NCBI GenBank assembly: GCA_017387565.1
Contig: JAFOEY010000037.1
Location: 111,962 to 175,961 of the forward strand
Source: Lachnospiraceae bacterium
GTDB lineage: Bacteria; Bacillota; Clostridia; Lachnospirales; Lachnospiraceae
Direction: 5' to 3'
DNA: 64,000 bases
In this document: one piece after another, positions 8,438-17,565 of the stretch
Layout of the letters: every line of letters starts with the position of its first letter
Numbering within the stretch: position 1 is the first letter of the stretch
Made by a program: the position numbers and the translations under genes
The notes under the pieces: generated by a model
What the model saw: only the letters and a program-made list of their open reading frames with translations
Databases searched by the model: none
What the model was told of the DNA's origin: nothing

Positions 8438-9325
8438 ATGGAATTAAGACATATTCATTATTTTCTGGTACTTGCAGAAGAAAAAAGTTTTACAAAAGCT
8501 GCACAGAGGCTGTTGATTGCCCAGCCGCCTTTAAGCCGCCAGATCAAAGATTTGGAAGAAGAACTGGGCGTTGAACTGTTTCACAGAAGTTCAAAAGGTG
8601 TAACACTGACGGAGGCCGGTCAGAAATTCCGTCAATATGCACTACAGATTGAGCATTTATCCAAACAGTCCATTGAAGTGGTACGAGAAATGGACAAGGG
8701 ATTGCAGGGTACGCTTTATCTGGCATCCGTAGAAGGACGTGCTCCGCATCTGATTTCCGAATGGATTGCCGGCTTTCATCGTTTGTACCCACATGTCGAG
8801 TTTAATTTATGGAACGGCAATTCCGATGACGTATTACAAAGACTGCAAAACGGTTTGTGTGACCTTGCCGTCATTGTGGGCCCTTACAATCCCGAAAATC
8901 TGGAAGGACAATTAATTTTTGATGAGCCATGGGTAGCAATGATTCCTGTGCCACATCCGCTTGCAAAAGAACCGGGGGATTCCATCGCTTTAGAAAAACT
9001 TGCTCCTTATGAGCTGATTATTCCGTCACGTCATTCCCGGTTACAGGAAATAACCGACTGGTTTTCCATGAAAAATGTGAAACCCAAAATCATTTGCCGC
9101 ATGGCGCATGTACTCAATGCCTATGAACTTACCGAACAAAACGTTGGCATCGCTATCTATCCGGCCGCTGCCGCTATTTATGCCGACAGTCAGAAAGTTA
9201 TTACCAAAAAACTAATCGATCCGTCTGTAACCGCCAGCTATTATCTGACACAAAGGAAAGAAAAAAAACTCTCCCTTGTTGCGGAAGAGTTTTGGAAATA
9301 TGTTGTACAAAATATAGACGCGTGA
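8438..9325 (+). CDS. LysR family transcriptional regulator
   Basis: Residues 1-60 are a typical LysR winged helix-turn-helix (MELRHIHYFLVLAEEKSFTK, then a recognition helix in AAQRLLIAQPPLSRQIKDLE). Residues ~90-290 form the periplasmic-binding-protein-like effector domain. The length of 295 is standard. The start is fixed by AGGAGG five bases upstream. Divergent partner: a possible 22-residue ORF and, beyond a terminator, the cation:proton antiporter. The effector cannot be deduced; a CatM/BenM-like subgroup resemblance (PPLSRQI) is seen but is not specific. Confidence 0.92.
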   Translation: MELRHIHYFLVLAEEKSFTKAAQRLLIAQPPLSRQIKDLEEELGVELFHRSSKGVTLTEAGQKFRQYALQIEHLSKQSIEVVREMDKGLQGTLYLASVEGRAPHLISEWIAGFHRLYPHVEFNLWNGNSDDVLQRLQNGLCDLAVIVGPYNPENLEGQLIFDEPWVAMIPVPHPLAKEPGDSIALEKLAPYELIIPSRHSRLQEITDWFSMKNVKPKIICRMAHVLNAYELTEQNVGIAIYPAAAAIYADSQKVITKKLIDPSVTASYYLTQRKEKKLSLVAEEFWKYVVQNIDA

Positions 9326-9348
9326 TTCATGAATTGTTTTATACACGC

Positions 9349-9999
9349 TTATTTCATATATAAACCACTCAATTTCATATTTTCATCAAAACTAATCGTA
9401 TAAGTAATGATGATGTTTTCATAGGAAACCTGTGCCTGACAGGTAGCAAAGTGCTTTCCACTCTGGGCAACTTCTGTCATGTAAACATTTCCCAGGCTGA
9501 TGCGTTTTCCAAAGCCACCTTCGCAAATCTGGGTTTTTACTTCATCCATTTTTTCCTTTGTAAAGATAACGGCGAGACTATCTGTTGACATCTGTTTCAA
9601 ACCTTCGTAATCCTCTGCATCCAGATAATCAATCGTTTGCATCAAAGCATTCTGAACAGTTGTTTCATCAAAGATTTCACTTTCGGAAATCTCATTTGTT
9701 TTCGGAATCATCATGAAAAACAAAAAGCAAATCACAAGGATGACTAATACGACAATACCTAATATTTTCAGATTTTTTTCCTTTTTCCATTGCTTTTTGT
9801 CTTCTGTAGAAAGACTTTCATTAAATCCATCCGCAATTTCACGAATAGATTCCATCGAAGAAATAATATTCTCCAGCGATTCTTGATTGTCCATGCGTTC
9901 CTGTATTTCAGACAATAGCTGTCTGGAAATATCTTTCTTCTTGTTTTTTCCGCATGTTATTAGTTTTAATATTTGCTTTACATACTTTTCAGGTGTCAT
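9349..9999 (-). CDS. HAAS-domain membrane protein with DUF3887 domain
   Basis: The start ATG overlaps the stop codon of the upstream padR gene (ATGA) and is preceded by GGAGG, so translation is coupled; longer starts were rejected. Residues ~1-60 resemble the HAAS/DUF1700 helical domain that pairs with PadR regulators. One membrane segment follows (~76-95, LGIVVLVILVICFLFFMMI). The exported ~110 residues resemble DUF3887 (domain of growth or lipoprotein modules). The pairing suggests the membrane protein transmits an envelope signal to PadR. Total 216 residues. Confidence 0.8.
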   Translation of the reverse strand: MTPEKYVKQILKLITCGKNKKKDISRQLLSEIQERMDNQESLENIISSMESIREIADGFNESLSTEDKKQWKKEKNLKILGIVVLVILVICFLFFMMIPKTNEISESEIFDETTVQNALMQTIDYLDAEDYEGLKQMSTDSLAVIFTKEKMDEVKTQICEGGFGKRISLGNVYMTEVAQSGKHFATCQAQVSYENIIITYTISFDENMKLSGLYMK

Positions 10000-10337
10000 T
10001 TTTCTTCCTCCATAATCATTGTTATTCCTTTTGCAATTTTCTTCCAAACTGCATCAATCTCTGTCAATGCTTCTGTTCCTTTTTCGGTAATCCGGTAATA
10101 CTTTCTCGATACCTGTCTGCCTTCCGGCTCGCTCCATTCTCCAAGAATGAGTCCGTCATCTTCCAGCCGATACAGGATAGGATATAAAGTTCCGTCCCGT
10201 AATTGAAAGGTATCCTCACTTTTTTCTCGTAGCTCCTGGATAATCTGATAACCATATTTTTGTTCTTTGCAAAGAAGCTTCAGCACCAGCATATCCAAAA
10301 CGCCTTTTTTCATTTGCTTTTCATACTTATCATTCAT
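9996..10337 (-). CDS. PadR family transcriptional regulator
   Basis: This 113-residue protein contains the PadR winged helix: VLDMLVLKLL, then KYGYQIIQEL, the RDGTLYPILYRLE motif and GRQVSRKYYRIT wing. The start at MNDKYEKQ was chosen for the GGAG six bases upstream. PadR proteins repress their own promoters and release DNA on sensing envelope stress or phenolics. The promoter 118 bp upstream overlaps a perfect 25-bp palindrome, which is the likely operator. Confidence 0.92.
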   Translation of the reverse strand: MNDKYEKQMKKGVLDMLVLKLLCKEQKYGYQIIQELREKSEDTFQLRDGTLYPILYRLEDDGLILGEWSEPEGRQVSRKYYRITEKGTEALTEIDAVWKKIAKGITMIMEEEK

Positions 10338-10436
10338 ATTGGTCTCCATTCTGCCGCTTATACCCATGATACCTACGGATTGCAGCACACCTTACTCATC
10401 CCTGCTATCATAATATGAACCGCACTTGGTTATTAT

Positions 10437-10483
10437 ATATACTTTGTAATACAAAGTATATGGTTATATGAAAGAATTGTCAA
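10437..10483 (-). promoter_or_regulatory. padR promoter with overlapping 25-bp operator palindrome
   Basis: On the minus strand TTGACA (10478-10483), a 17-base spacer and TATACT (10455-10460) make a near-consensus promoter. The -10 lies inside a perfect 10-5-10 inverted repeat, ATATACTTTG-TATTA-CAAAGTATAT (10437-10461), the ATAC/GTAT type expected for PadR. This predicts autorepression. Confidence 0.85.
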
Positions 10484-10510
10484 GATAGAAATAAAAAAAT
10501 GTATCGTTTA

Positions 10511-10564
10511 AAAATAAAAAAGAATACATAGCCAATAATATCCTTACTACTTGCTATGTATTCT
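10511..10564 (-). terminator. terminator of the sortase gene
   Basis: AGAATACATAGC and its exact complement GCTATGTATTCT are separated by 20 bases, and on the minus strand are followed by TTTTTTA. It lies ~45 bases after the sortase stop codon. Confidence 0.85.
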
Positions 10565-10607
10565 TCTATTAATGAAATTCCGCTATTAAAATGCGATTCC
10601 GAATATG

Positions 10608-11564
10608 CTATTTCACACGCTTTCCGACAACTACAAATCTTCCGTCCTCGACCTGGTAAGAACAGCAGGACAACGTAATAAACTCGTCCCCAAGCTGTGC
10701 GCTAACACCGGTATCATACAAAGACATCTTCTTGATATTCTCGTACCAGTCATCAAATTCTTCCTGCGTATCAGCCTGAAAGAACTTGTAATATTTGAAT
10801 ACCATGTCACTTTCGTAATAGACCTGTGAATAAAAAACAGAGATCAGCTCATATTCCCGTTCTTCATACAGACTGTCAAAGTGGATGATGTTATGTTGCT
10901 TTCCGTATTCTTCATCCTCATATAACGTCAGCTTTCCAAACATTTCCCCGGACTTCATGGTATGTCCGTGTATAATCAGGTTGGTTGACGGAGCGGTCCC
11001 ATTTGCATAACCGCACGCTTTTGTGCCGGTTCCGGCTACCGAGTCCGTATCCAAAATCAGACAGCCGTTCTTATTGGGTTTCTTGTAAAAATCCAAATCC
11101 AGATAATAGCATTCGTCCTCCATGGTCTGCATGACAGGATAATCAATCAAGGTATCTTCAATACTAAGCCATCCTATCATATCCGAATTGGTTTCATATA
11201 AAGACTGATACTTTGGTAAGATTTCCGGTGCTTGGCTGCTTTGTGTTCCTGTCTCTGCAGTCTCAAATATATCTGCAAAAACAAGAGCTGCTCCTGCTTG
11301 CGGAAAACCTTGTGCATCAAACTGCATTTCATACTGTACGGATATCTCCGCTTCTTCCCGCATGTTTTGCAGTTCCTTGCTGGTCTTCTTTGCCTTTGCA
11401 TTCTGCCACAGAGAATAGATTCCGGTTCCTACCATTCCTATGACAGAAATAACAAACACCACAAGAAAGAAAAGCCGCAACGGAAACTGTCGTCTCCGTG
11501 CTTTCGTACGCCTTATCGGTTGTCCCAAAGCTGTATTTTTCCTATAACGATTATTTCTTTTCAT
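10608..11564 (-). CDS. class B sortase
   Basis: An N-terminal basic stretch and one membrane anchor (~27-50) precede a sortase catalytic domain. Catalytic residues visible are the His in LIIHGHTM, the Cys in TLSCCSY (C301, where the family usually has TLSTC) and R309 in DGRFVVVGKR. Sortases cleave a sorting signal on a secreted protein and attach it to the cell wall or build pili. No substrate with a sorting motif was seen nearby. Length 318 is normal for class B. It stands alone between a terminator and the PAP2 gene. Confidence 0.9.
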   Translation of the reverse strand: MKRNNRYRKNTALGQPIRRTKARRRQFPLRLFFLVVFVISVIGMVGTGIYSLWQNAKAKKTSKELQNMREEAEISVQYEMQFDAQGFPQAGAALVFADIFETAETGTQSSQAPEILPKYQSLYETNSDMIGWLSIEDTLIDYPVMQTMEDECYYLDLDFYKKPNKNGCLILDTDSVAGTGTKACGYANGTAPSTNLIIHGHTMKSGEMFGKLTLYEDEEYGKQHNIIHFDSLYEEREYELISVFYSQVYYESDMVFKYYKFFQADTQEEFDDWYENIKKMSLYDTGVSAQLGDEFITLSCCSYQVEDGRFVVVGKRVK

Positions 11565-11682
11565 TTTTTATCGATCCTTGATTTTTCAATTATTTTTATC
11601 TTGTTAAATGTCTTCCGCCTTTTTTCTAAAGAACTAATATATTAGCCCATTTCGTAATTATGAACAAAATCTGGCTAATATG

Positions 11683-12210
11683 TTATCCCAATTTCTTTTT
11701 ATAAATAAACTCCACCAGATAATATCCAACCACACCGGCAACAACGCCGACTATCACGCCTCCGAGAATATCCGTAGGAAAATGTACATACAGATACAAT
11801 CTTGAAAAAGCAATTAATACAGCAAGCACGAGAGCAATTTTCCAAAGAATTTTCTCTTTTGCCAGAAACAATGCCGTCACGGCAGTAAACGAAACTGCCG
11901 TATGCCCGGAAGGAAATGAAAATTCTTTGGGTTGATTAATCAATAACTGTATAGAAGAATTGATGGTATAAGGCCTGGTTCTTGCAACGGCATTTTTGAT
12001 AACTCCATTGCATAAAATCAGATCCACCAAAAGTGCTGCTGTCAAGATCCAGCCACACTTTCTGGTCTTTTTATTGATTAACAGAGCAATTGTCAAAAGA
12101 ATCCAAAATATTCCGCCGTTTCCCAACACAGTAATAGCCGGCCAGATAAAATCCCCAATCGGGGTCCGCAAAGTCTGTATGAAATCCAATACTGCAAATT
12201 CCCAACTCAT
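11683..12210 (-). CDS. PAP2-family membrane phosphatase
   Basis: This 175-residue protein has six hydrophobic segments and the three PAP2 signature motifs: KNAVARTRP (KX6RP), PSGH, and SRLYLYVHFPTD (SRX5HX3D). It is expected to dephosphorylate lipid phosphates such as undecaprenyl pyrophosphate or phosphatidylglycerol phosphate on the outer side of the membrane. A weak hairpin (11634-11685) overlaps the stop codon and may help terminate. Confidence 0.9.
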   Translation of the reverse strand: MSWEFAVLDFIQTLRTPIGDFIWPAITVLGNGGIFWILLTIALLINKKTRKCGWILTAALLVDLILCNGVIKNAVARTRPYTINSSIQLLINQPKEFSFPSGHTAVSFTAVTALFLAKEKILWKIALVLAVLIAFSRLYLYVHFPTDILGGVIVGVVAGVVGYYLVEFIYKKKLG

Positions 12211-12446
12211 ATTTTCTCATAGGAACTAACTGCTCAAAAGCTCGGTTGGTTCTTCCCTTTCTTAAATTATCTCATCCTTTTGTCAAGCAAAGCAAATACA
12301 TCCTGAGATTTAACAATATACCATATCATAAACCTTTTTAAACAAACTATCTATACAATATATCAAAAAACTAGTTGTTCTTACAATGCTTCAGGAACAC
12401 AATTTTAAAAAGGAAATAGAATAATAGAAAAGACCTGGAGCGATTT

Positions 12447-12875
12447 ATGAAAATCGGTAATCATACAGTTTCGAAAGATTACGGTCCTGCTCCTTATGTA
12501 ACAAATGTTGCCATGGCAGGCATAAAAAATACCAACTTCAGAACAACCATATGGACCGGAGAACATATGCAGATGACCCTGATGGCAATTCCACCTTGCG
12601 GAGAAGTCGGTCTTGAACTACATCCGGACACGGATCAATTTATCCGGATTGAACAGGGAAAAGCATTGGTCAAAATGGGAGAATGTAAAGATGATTTGAA
12701 TTTTTTGCAGAATGCCGGATGCGGGGACGCGATATTTATTCCTGCGGGATCATGGCACAACATTATCAACACAGAAAGAGCCCCCTTAAAACTTTCTGTC
12801 ATCTATGCACCGCCCCACCACCCAAAAGGCACCATCCATCTCACTAAGGCAGAGGCCGATAAAGTAACCTATTAA
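12447..12875 (+). CDS. cupin-domain protein
   Basis: This 142-residue single-domain cupin has a first motif around GEVGLELHPDTDQFIRIEQG and a second around GDAIFIPAGSWHNIIN, with His and Glu residues suited to bind a metal. Such small cupins act as isomerases, oxygenases or carbohydrate epimerases; this one cannot be assigned. CTGGAG lies upstream of the ATG. It is the only plus-strand gene between 9.3 and 18.6 kb and ends at a strong bidirectional terminator. Confidence 0.85.
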   Translation: MKIGNHTVSKDYGPAPYVTNVAMAGIKNTNFRTTIWTGEHMQMTLMAIPPCGEVGLELHPDTDQFIRIEQGKALVKMGECKDDLNFLQNAGCGDAIFIPAGSWHNIINTERAPLKLSVIYAPPHHPKGTIHLTKAEADKVTY

Positions 12876-12879
12876 TAAA

Positions 12880-12918
12880 AATTACCCCATCCTTTATAAA
12901 ATTGGATGGGGCTTTTAT
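12880..12918. terminator. bidirectional terminator between cupin and ptsI
   Basis: CCCCATCC (12885-12892) pairs perfectly with GGATGGGG (12904-12911), flanked by A-rich sequence on the left and CTTTTATTT on the right. It serves two convergent genes. Confidence 0.9.
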
Positions 12919-12927
12919 TTGAAAATC

Positions 12928-14541
12928 TTATTCTGTTTCACGGATAGCTTTTCTTACCGAAAGCACTGCACCGGGAGCAACCGACAATTCATCGATTCCC
13001 ATTTTTATAAAAGTCGCTGTCATTTGCGTGTCAGCGCCAAGCTCTCCGCAAATTCCAACCCAAATTCCGGCTTTATGCCCGTTTTCGATAACCATCTGTA
13101 TCAGGTGAAACAGCGCCGGATGATATGGATCGAAAAATTCATCCAGCTTGTCATTCCCCCTGTCAATAGCAAGGGTATACTGGGAAAGATCATTGGTCCC
13201 GATACTGAAGAAATCAACCATCTGTGCCAGTTTGTCAGAGATGATTGCGGCAGCAGGTGTCTCAATCATAATGCCTTCTTCTACTTTGCCAATCGGAAAT
13301 CCTTCAGCAATTAGTTCATCCCTCACTGACCGGGATATTTCTTTTATCTTTATTACTTCTTCTTCCGAAATAATCATGGGATACATGATGGAAAGATTTC
13401 CATAGGCACTGGCACGGTAGATTGCCCGTAGTTGTGTTTTGAAAATCTCCGGGCGTGACAGGCAGATACGGATGGCACGGCATCCCAATGCCGGATTATC
13501 CTCTTTATCCAGATGGAAATAATCAACCTGTTTATCCGCGCCGATATCCATCGTACGGATAATGACTTTTTTGCCGTCCATGGATTCCACAACTTTTTTA
13601 TATGCTTCAAACTGTTCATCCTCTGTCGGATAATCTGTTTTGTCCAGAAAGAGAAACTCCGAGCGGAAAAGTCCAATTCCATCGGCATCGTTTTGAAATA
13701 CCGAATCCAAATCTTCCGGTTTTCCGATATTGGCATAAAGCCTGATTTTCCTGCCGGATTTCGTTATATTTTCTTTTCCTTTTAATTCCATAAGCAAAGA
13801 CTTACTTTCATCATCCGCCTGTTTTTTGCTACGGTAAGTCTTTAGTACCTCTTCGTCAGGATCGACAATCAGCTTTCCTTCGTATCCGTCCACCACACAC
13901 AGATGTCCCGAATCACCGGCATCAAATTCCACGCCTACTAAAGCCGGAATTTCCATGGTTCTGGCTAAAATAGCCGTATGTGATCCGGCAGAACCGTACC
14001 GGATCACAAAAGACAATATGTTTTCTTTATCCATCTGTACGGTTTCGGAAGGTGATAAAACTTCTGCAAGCAAAATAACCGGCTCATCTCCAAATTCGTT
14101 CGATGCATCGGCTCCCTGTAAAATACGAATTACACGCTCGGAAATATCCTTTATATCTGCACTTTTGGCCTGAAAAGAATCATCTTCCATCCCCGCAAAC
14201 ATTCCGACCAAACGTTCTCCGGCTGTCCAGACGGCATATTCTGCATTGACCTTCTGATTGGAAATCATTTCAACAATTGAATTGTTAAAATTGATATCCT
14301 CTAATAGCATCGCATGGATATCAAAAATAGCCGCATGCTGTTTTCCGACTTTTAAAACGGCTGATTGATAAAGCTTTTGTAAATCGGATATTGCCTCTTT
14401 TTTTGCCGCTTCAAAGCGGGCAATCTCAGCCTCGGTATCCTGAATTGTAACTTTGTTTACCGTCGGATGCTTCGGTGCCATGTATTTCATGTTACCAATT
14501 GCAATCCCCTTACTTACACTTTTACCCAAAAATTCCTTCAT
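12928..14541 (-). CDS. ptsI: phosphoenolpyruvate-protein phosphotransferase (enzyme I)
   Basis: Enzyme I of the sugar PTS transfers phosphate from PEP to HPr. The protein has the N-terminal HPr-binding/phospho-His domain with the active His at ~188 in GSAGSHTAILAR, the PEP-binding barrel with GIGLFRSEFLF and FSIGTNDLSQYTLAIDR, and the essential Cys in GICGELGAD. The start was set at MKEFLGKSVS, preceded by GGAGATT; length 537 is slightly short of the usual ~570. ptsH is not adjacent, which is common in clostridia. It lies 42 bp downstream of the lipoprotein gene. Confidence 0.95.
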   Translation of the reverse strand: MKEFLGKSVSKGIAIGNMKYMAPKHPTVNKVTIQDTEAEIARFEAAKKEAISDLQKLYQSAVLKVGKQHAAIFDIHAMLLEDINFNNSIVEMISNQKVNAEYAVWTAGERLVGMFAGMEDDSFQAKSADIKDISERVIRILQGADASNEFGDEPVILLAEVLSPSETVQMDKENILSFVIRYGSAGSHTAILARTMEIPALVGVEFDAGDSGHLCVVDGYEGKLIVDPDEEVLKTYRSKKQADDESKSLLMELKGKENITKSGRKIRLYANIGKPEDLDSVFQNDADGIGLFRSEFLFLDKTDYPTEDEQFEAYKKVVESMDGKKVIIRTMDIGADKQVDYFHLDKEDNPALGCRAIRICLSRPEIFKTQLRAIYRASAYGNLSIMYPMIISEEEVIKIKEISRSVRDELIAEGFPIGKVEEGIMIETPAAAIISDKLAQMVDFFSIGTNDLSQYTLAIDRGNDKLDEFFDPYHPALFHLIQMVIENGHKAGIWVGICGELGADTQMTATFIKMGIDELSVAPGAVLSVRKAIRETE

Positions 14542-14583
14542 GGTAATCTCCTTCAAAATGGCAGATATCGCATATTTCCATTT

Positions 14584-15930
14584 TTAGTCAGGTTTTACGG
14601 TATTTGCAAAGATGGCAACATCCTTAGTCTGAGACAGCATACTTTCATCTCCGTATACGTCAACAGAACTGTTCCATGTTTCTTTTTCTGCAAGTTCATC
14701 CATGTAATCTGTCATCATTCCTGTAATATATCCGTCTTTGTCAACAAGAAGAACCGTTATCGAACCACCGTCGCAGACACTACCATCTGACGTATACAAT
14801 GCATAATCAACCGTCAGATAACCATCGTGGGCATTTCCTTTTGCCTGATAATCAGCTTCCCATGGAATATATTCCTGGTAAGGCTCACCAACTTCGCATT
14901 CTTCCCAGCGAATTCTTCCATCCGGTGTGCTGTCACAATCAATATATTCAATCACGGTATTGCCTGCACCGACACAACTTTCATAAACAAAGGTTTCACC
15001 TACAATGGCATCATCTTTCCCAAGTGCCTTTGCAGTTCCCGAAAAGCAGAAGTCCTGATCATACAGATTGGTAATTGCAATGATCAAAATATCTTCATCG
15101 TACATTTTTCCCGGAGCAACACTGATGACAACACCGGGATTTTCTTCAAACATGGAATAAACGCTTCCCCATTTTATTTTGTTATAATCTGTATTCAGAC
15201 CATTTAATGTAGAAGCAATTTCTGAATCCAGATTTGCGTTAGCAGTTGTTTGCGTTGTTGCAGTATCTTCTGTGTCAGAACCCGCAGTTTCCTCATTTTC
15301 TTCAACAGAATCAGGTGTTTCCTCTATTTCAACTCCCTCTCCATCAGCAGGACTTCCCTGATAAGCATGTACATCTGTGGTACTTCCTTCTAACGGTTCT
15401 CCGCGAAATGCAACCAATCTGAAATTATCGTAGTTTCCATCATGAACTTCCAATGCAAGACCACAGTTTAAACCACAGTCATCCATATAAGAAAAAAGAT
15501 CTTCTGATCCATCACCGTTTTTGCAATATAAAAATTCACGTCCGTTAACTGTCTTTACTTCCAAGCAACGGGAAGTCAGTTCTGCGTACTGATCCTTATC
15601 CAGACAAACGGCATACAAAGCATCGTTTCCTTCAGAATCCTTGATTTTGAATCCCGCAGGACCATCTTCAATCACCTCAAAGCTGTGGCCGTTTGAAGTA
15701 TCTACATGTACCGTCATTTCGCCATAATCACCATCCACGGTAAAGCGATATGACAGATTGGAAGTCTTGTAACTTCCGCTTAAATTGGCAGCAGCATCCG
15801 GAAATAAATCCTTGTAGTCTTCTGATTTGCCTGTTGAACCAATATTAAATCCGCAGGCAGTAAGTCCTAATGACATGATAATGGTCATTGCCATAACAAG
15901 CATGTACTTATAACATTTTTTCAGTTTCAT
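14584..15930 (-). CDS. predicted lipoprotein, function unknown
   Basis: A signal peptide with a clear lipobox, GLTACG, predicts a mature protein lipid-anchored at about residue 26. The remaining ~420 residues contain two regions separated by an acidic Glu/Thr-rich linker (~205-240); the second half resembles no family I can name with confidence. It follows a second exported protein gene by 54 bp, and the two may form an envelope operon with ptsI 42 bp downstream. Confidence 0.75.
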   Translation of the reverse strand: MKLKKCYKYMLVMAMTIIMSLGLTACGFNIGSTGKSEDYKDLFPDAAANLSGSYKTSNLSYRFTVDGDYGEMTVHVDTSNGHSFEVIEDGPAGFKIKDSEGNDALYAVCLDKDQYAELTSRCLEVKTVNGREFLYCKNGDGSEDLFSYMDDCGLNCGLALEVHDGNYDNFRLVAFRGEPLEGSTTDVHAYQGSPADGEGVEIEETPDSVEENEETAGSDTEDTATTQTTANANLDSEIASTLNGLNTDYNKIKWGSVYSMFEENPGVVISVAPGKMYDEDILIIAITNLYDQDFCFSGTAKALGKDDAIVGETFVYESCVGAGNTVIEYIDCDSTPDGRIRWEECEVGEPYQEYIPWEADYQAKGNAHDGYLTVDYALYTSDGSVCDGGSITVLLVDKDGYITGMMTDYMDELAEKETWNSSVDVYGDESMLSQTKDVAIFANTVKPD

Positions 15931-15984
15931 CTCTTTCCCTCACTTTTCTTTTTTCACGCAGGCTACTAGAATCGCCCATTTCCA

Positions 15985-16662
15985 TCATGACTGTCCCGAT
16001 TGTACATGAATAGAAAACAATTTCCTGTAATCATCCATATCCGGGGCAGAATCCTGATCAAATTCTACGATTTTTACACAATAATAATGAGATTCATCAA
16101 TTGTGATAACGCCTGCAAGCGTTCCCTGCATAATACCATCGCTATTTTCAACATATTTTACAAAATAATCAACGGTATAATCTCCCATTTTTTCGGTCTG
16201 AATATCATTTGCGTCATCACGTTCTAAATAAGCAAGCCGCATTTCCCTGAACCACTCGGCTCCATCAATTGTGATATCTTTATAGACAACCGAATTGTCC
16301 GGATTTTCCGTATCAATGATTCCCACATCATCATTATGGACTTCATATAAATATACATCGACCATTTTTTTGAAATTTCGGTCCATGTATTCCTTCATAC
16401 AGCCTCCGGTTAGTTCTTCATCTTCATATTCGAAAAATAATCCGTCCGGAAGCTCATAGGTAATCTGCAATCCATCTTTTTCAATTCCATCATCTTGTAT
16501 CGGCTCTTCGTTTCCTCTATCCACCGGTACCATTTCCTCTGTTCTGTTGGTGTCTTCATCCGGTTCCTTTCCATTTGTCTGAATCATAAAGACAAATGTA
16601 CCGGTCACCCCAACAGTCACCATCAGAGCCAAAGCAATAAGCAGTCCCCTTTTTGGTTTCAT
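15985..16662 (-). CDS. membrane-anchored exported protein, function unknown
   Basis: A short basic N-terminus and one hydrophobic segment (~6-27) lead into an acidic extracytoplasmic domain of ~190 residues. No lipobox Cys is present, so it is probably anchored by the uncleaved helix. No family was recognised. A ribosome binding site, GGAGTG, lies upstream of the ATG. It is likely co-transcribed with the lipoprotein gene downstream. Confidence 0.7.
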   Translation of the reverse strand: MKPKRGLLIALALMVTVGVTGTFVFMIQTNGKEPDEDTNRTEEMVPVDRGNEEPIQDDGIEKDGLQITYELPDGLFFEYEDEELTGGCMKEYMDRNFKKMVDVYLYEVHNDDVGIIDTENPDNSVVYKDITIDGAEWFREMRLAYLERDDANDIQTEKMGDYTVDYFVKYVENSDGIMQGTLAGVITIDESHYYCVKIVEFDQDSAPDMDDYRKLFSIHVQSGQS

Positions 16663-16761
16663 TTTTCACACTCCTTACATTTGATTAATTATTTTAAAAC
16701 AATGTAAGCATATAAAAATGAGCATAAACTTTCTATCAAATCGTCTTTACAAATTCGCAAT

Positions 16762-17490
16762 TTACACTTGCAAAGGCTTATTTTCGGGCTTTTTACGTTG
16801 CAATTTAAATAAAGAAATAAAAATCATAACATCCAGAAACATAAGACTGATGAAAAGAATAAATGGTATCATCATGGTTTTTGAATAATACTCAAACTTC
16901 AGTTTTTTCGGTTCGCCCGGTTTGGTATAGGTAAAAATATAATCTCCCTCCGACAGATTTCTGGTATCCAGCCATACTCTGTCCTTGGTGAAGTTGCCTT
17001 CCGAATCCAGTTTTGTCACTTCGACATAGGAATACTGATCCAGTATCCGGTCTACAGTAGCCAAATTAGAATTCATATCCCCATCTTTTTCTGATAAATG
17101 CGTCATGACGTGACCAAAAAGTAACAATACAGGGATCAAAACCAATGTACAGACAATACCCGCAGCTAACAACAGTCTTTTTATACTTTCTACTTTTTTG
17201 ATATCCGTCCATTCTGTGTTTGGACTTACATCTGATTCAGTCTCAGAAATCGGAGCCTTTATATGTGCCTGCTCCTGCATTTTGTTGATTTCATTTCCAT
17301 ATGCGATATAATTCAGGCTCACATCATAAATCTGTGCAAGCACAAACAGTTTGTCCGTATCAGGCAGAGACTTATCCAGTTCCCAATTTGATACCGACTG
17401 TCTGCTGACATTCAACTGCTCCGCAAGTTTTTCCTGTGTAATTCCCTGCTTCTTACGAAGCTCAAATAATCTGTTTCCGATTGAATCCAA
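16762..17490 (-). CDS. XRE-family helix-turn-helix regulator with membrane segments
   Basis: The N-terminal ~60 residues are a Cro/C1-type helix-turn-helix (LRKKQGITQEKLAEQLNVSR, then QSVSNWELDKSLPD). Two membrane segments follow, near residues 125-145 and 195-220, with an extracytoplasmic part between them, suggesting a membrane-tethered regulator. The start proposed is TTG at 17490, because AGAGGA lies six bases upstream; the ATG at 17532 has no such site. A palindrome just upstream may be its operator. Confidence 0.75.
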   Translation of the reverse strand: MDSIGNRLFELRKKQGITQEKLAEQLNVSRQSVSNWELDKSLPDTDKLFVLAQIYDVSLNYIAYGNEINKMQEQAHIKAPISETESDVSPNTEWTDIKKVESIKRLLLAAGIVCTLVLIPVLLLFGHVMTHLSEKDGDMNSNLATVDRILDQYSYVEVTKLDSEGNFTKDRVWLDTRNLSEGDYIFTYTKPGEPKKLKFEYYSKTMMIPFILFISLMFLDVMIFISLFKLQRKKPENKPLQV

Positions 17491-17512
17491 TACATTTCCT
17501 CTTTTCTGAATG

Positions 17513-17522
17513 ATGACGTCAT
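17513..17522. promoter_or_regulatory. ATGACGTCAT palindrome upstream of XRE gene
   Basis: A perfect 10-bp palindrome lies 23 bases upstream of the proposed TTG start. XRE regulators often bind short palindromes in their own leader, so autoregulation is possible but unproven. Confidence 0.35.
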
Positions 17523-17565
17523 AACATATCATAACGAAATATAGCTAATATAGCAACTTTCTGTC

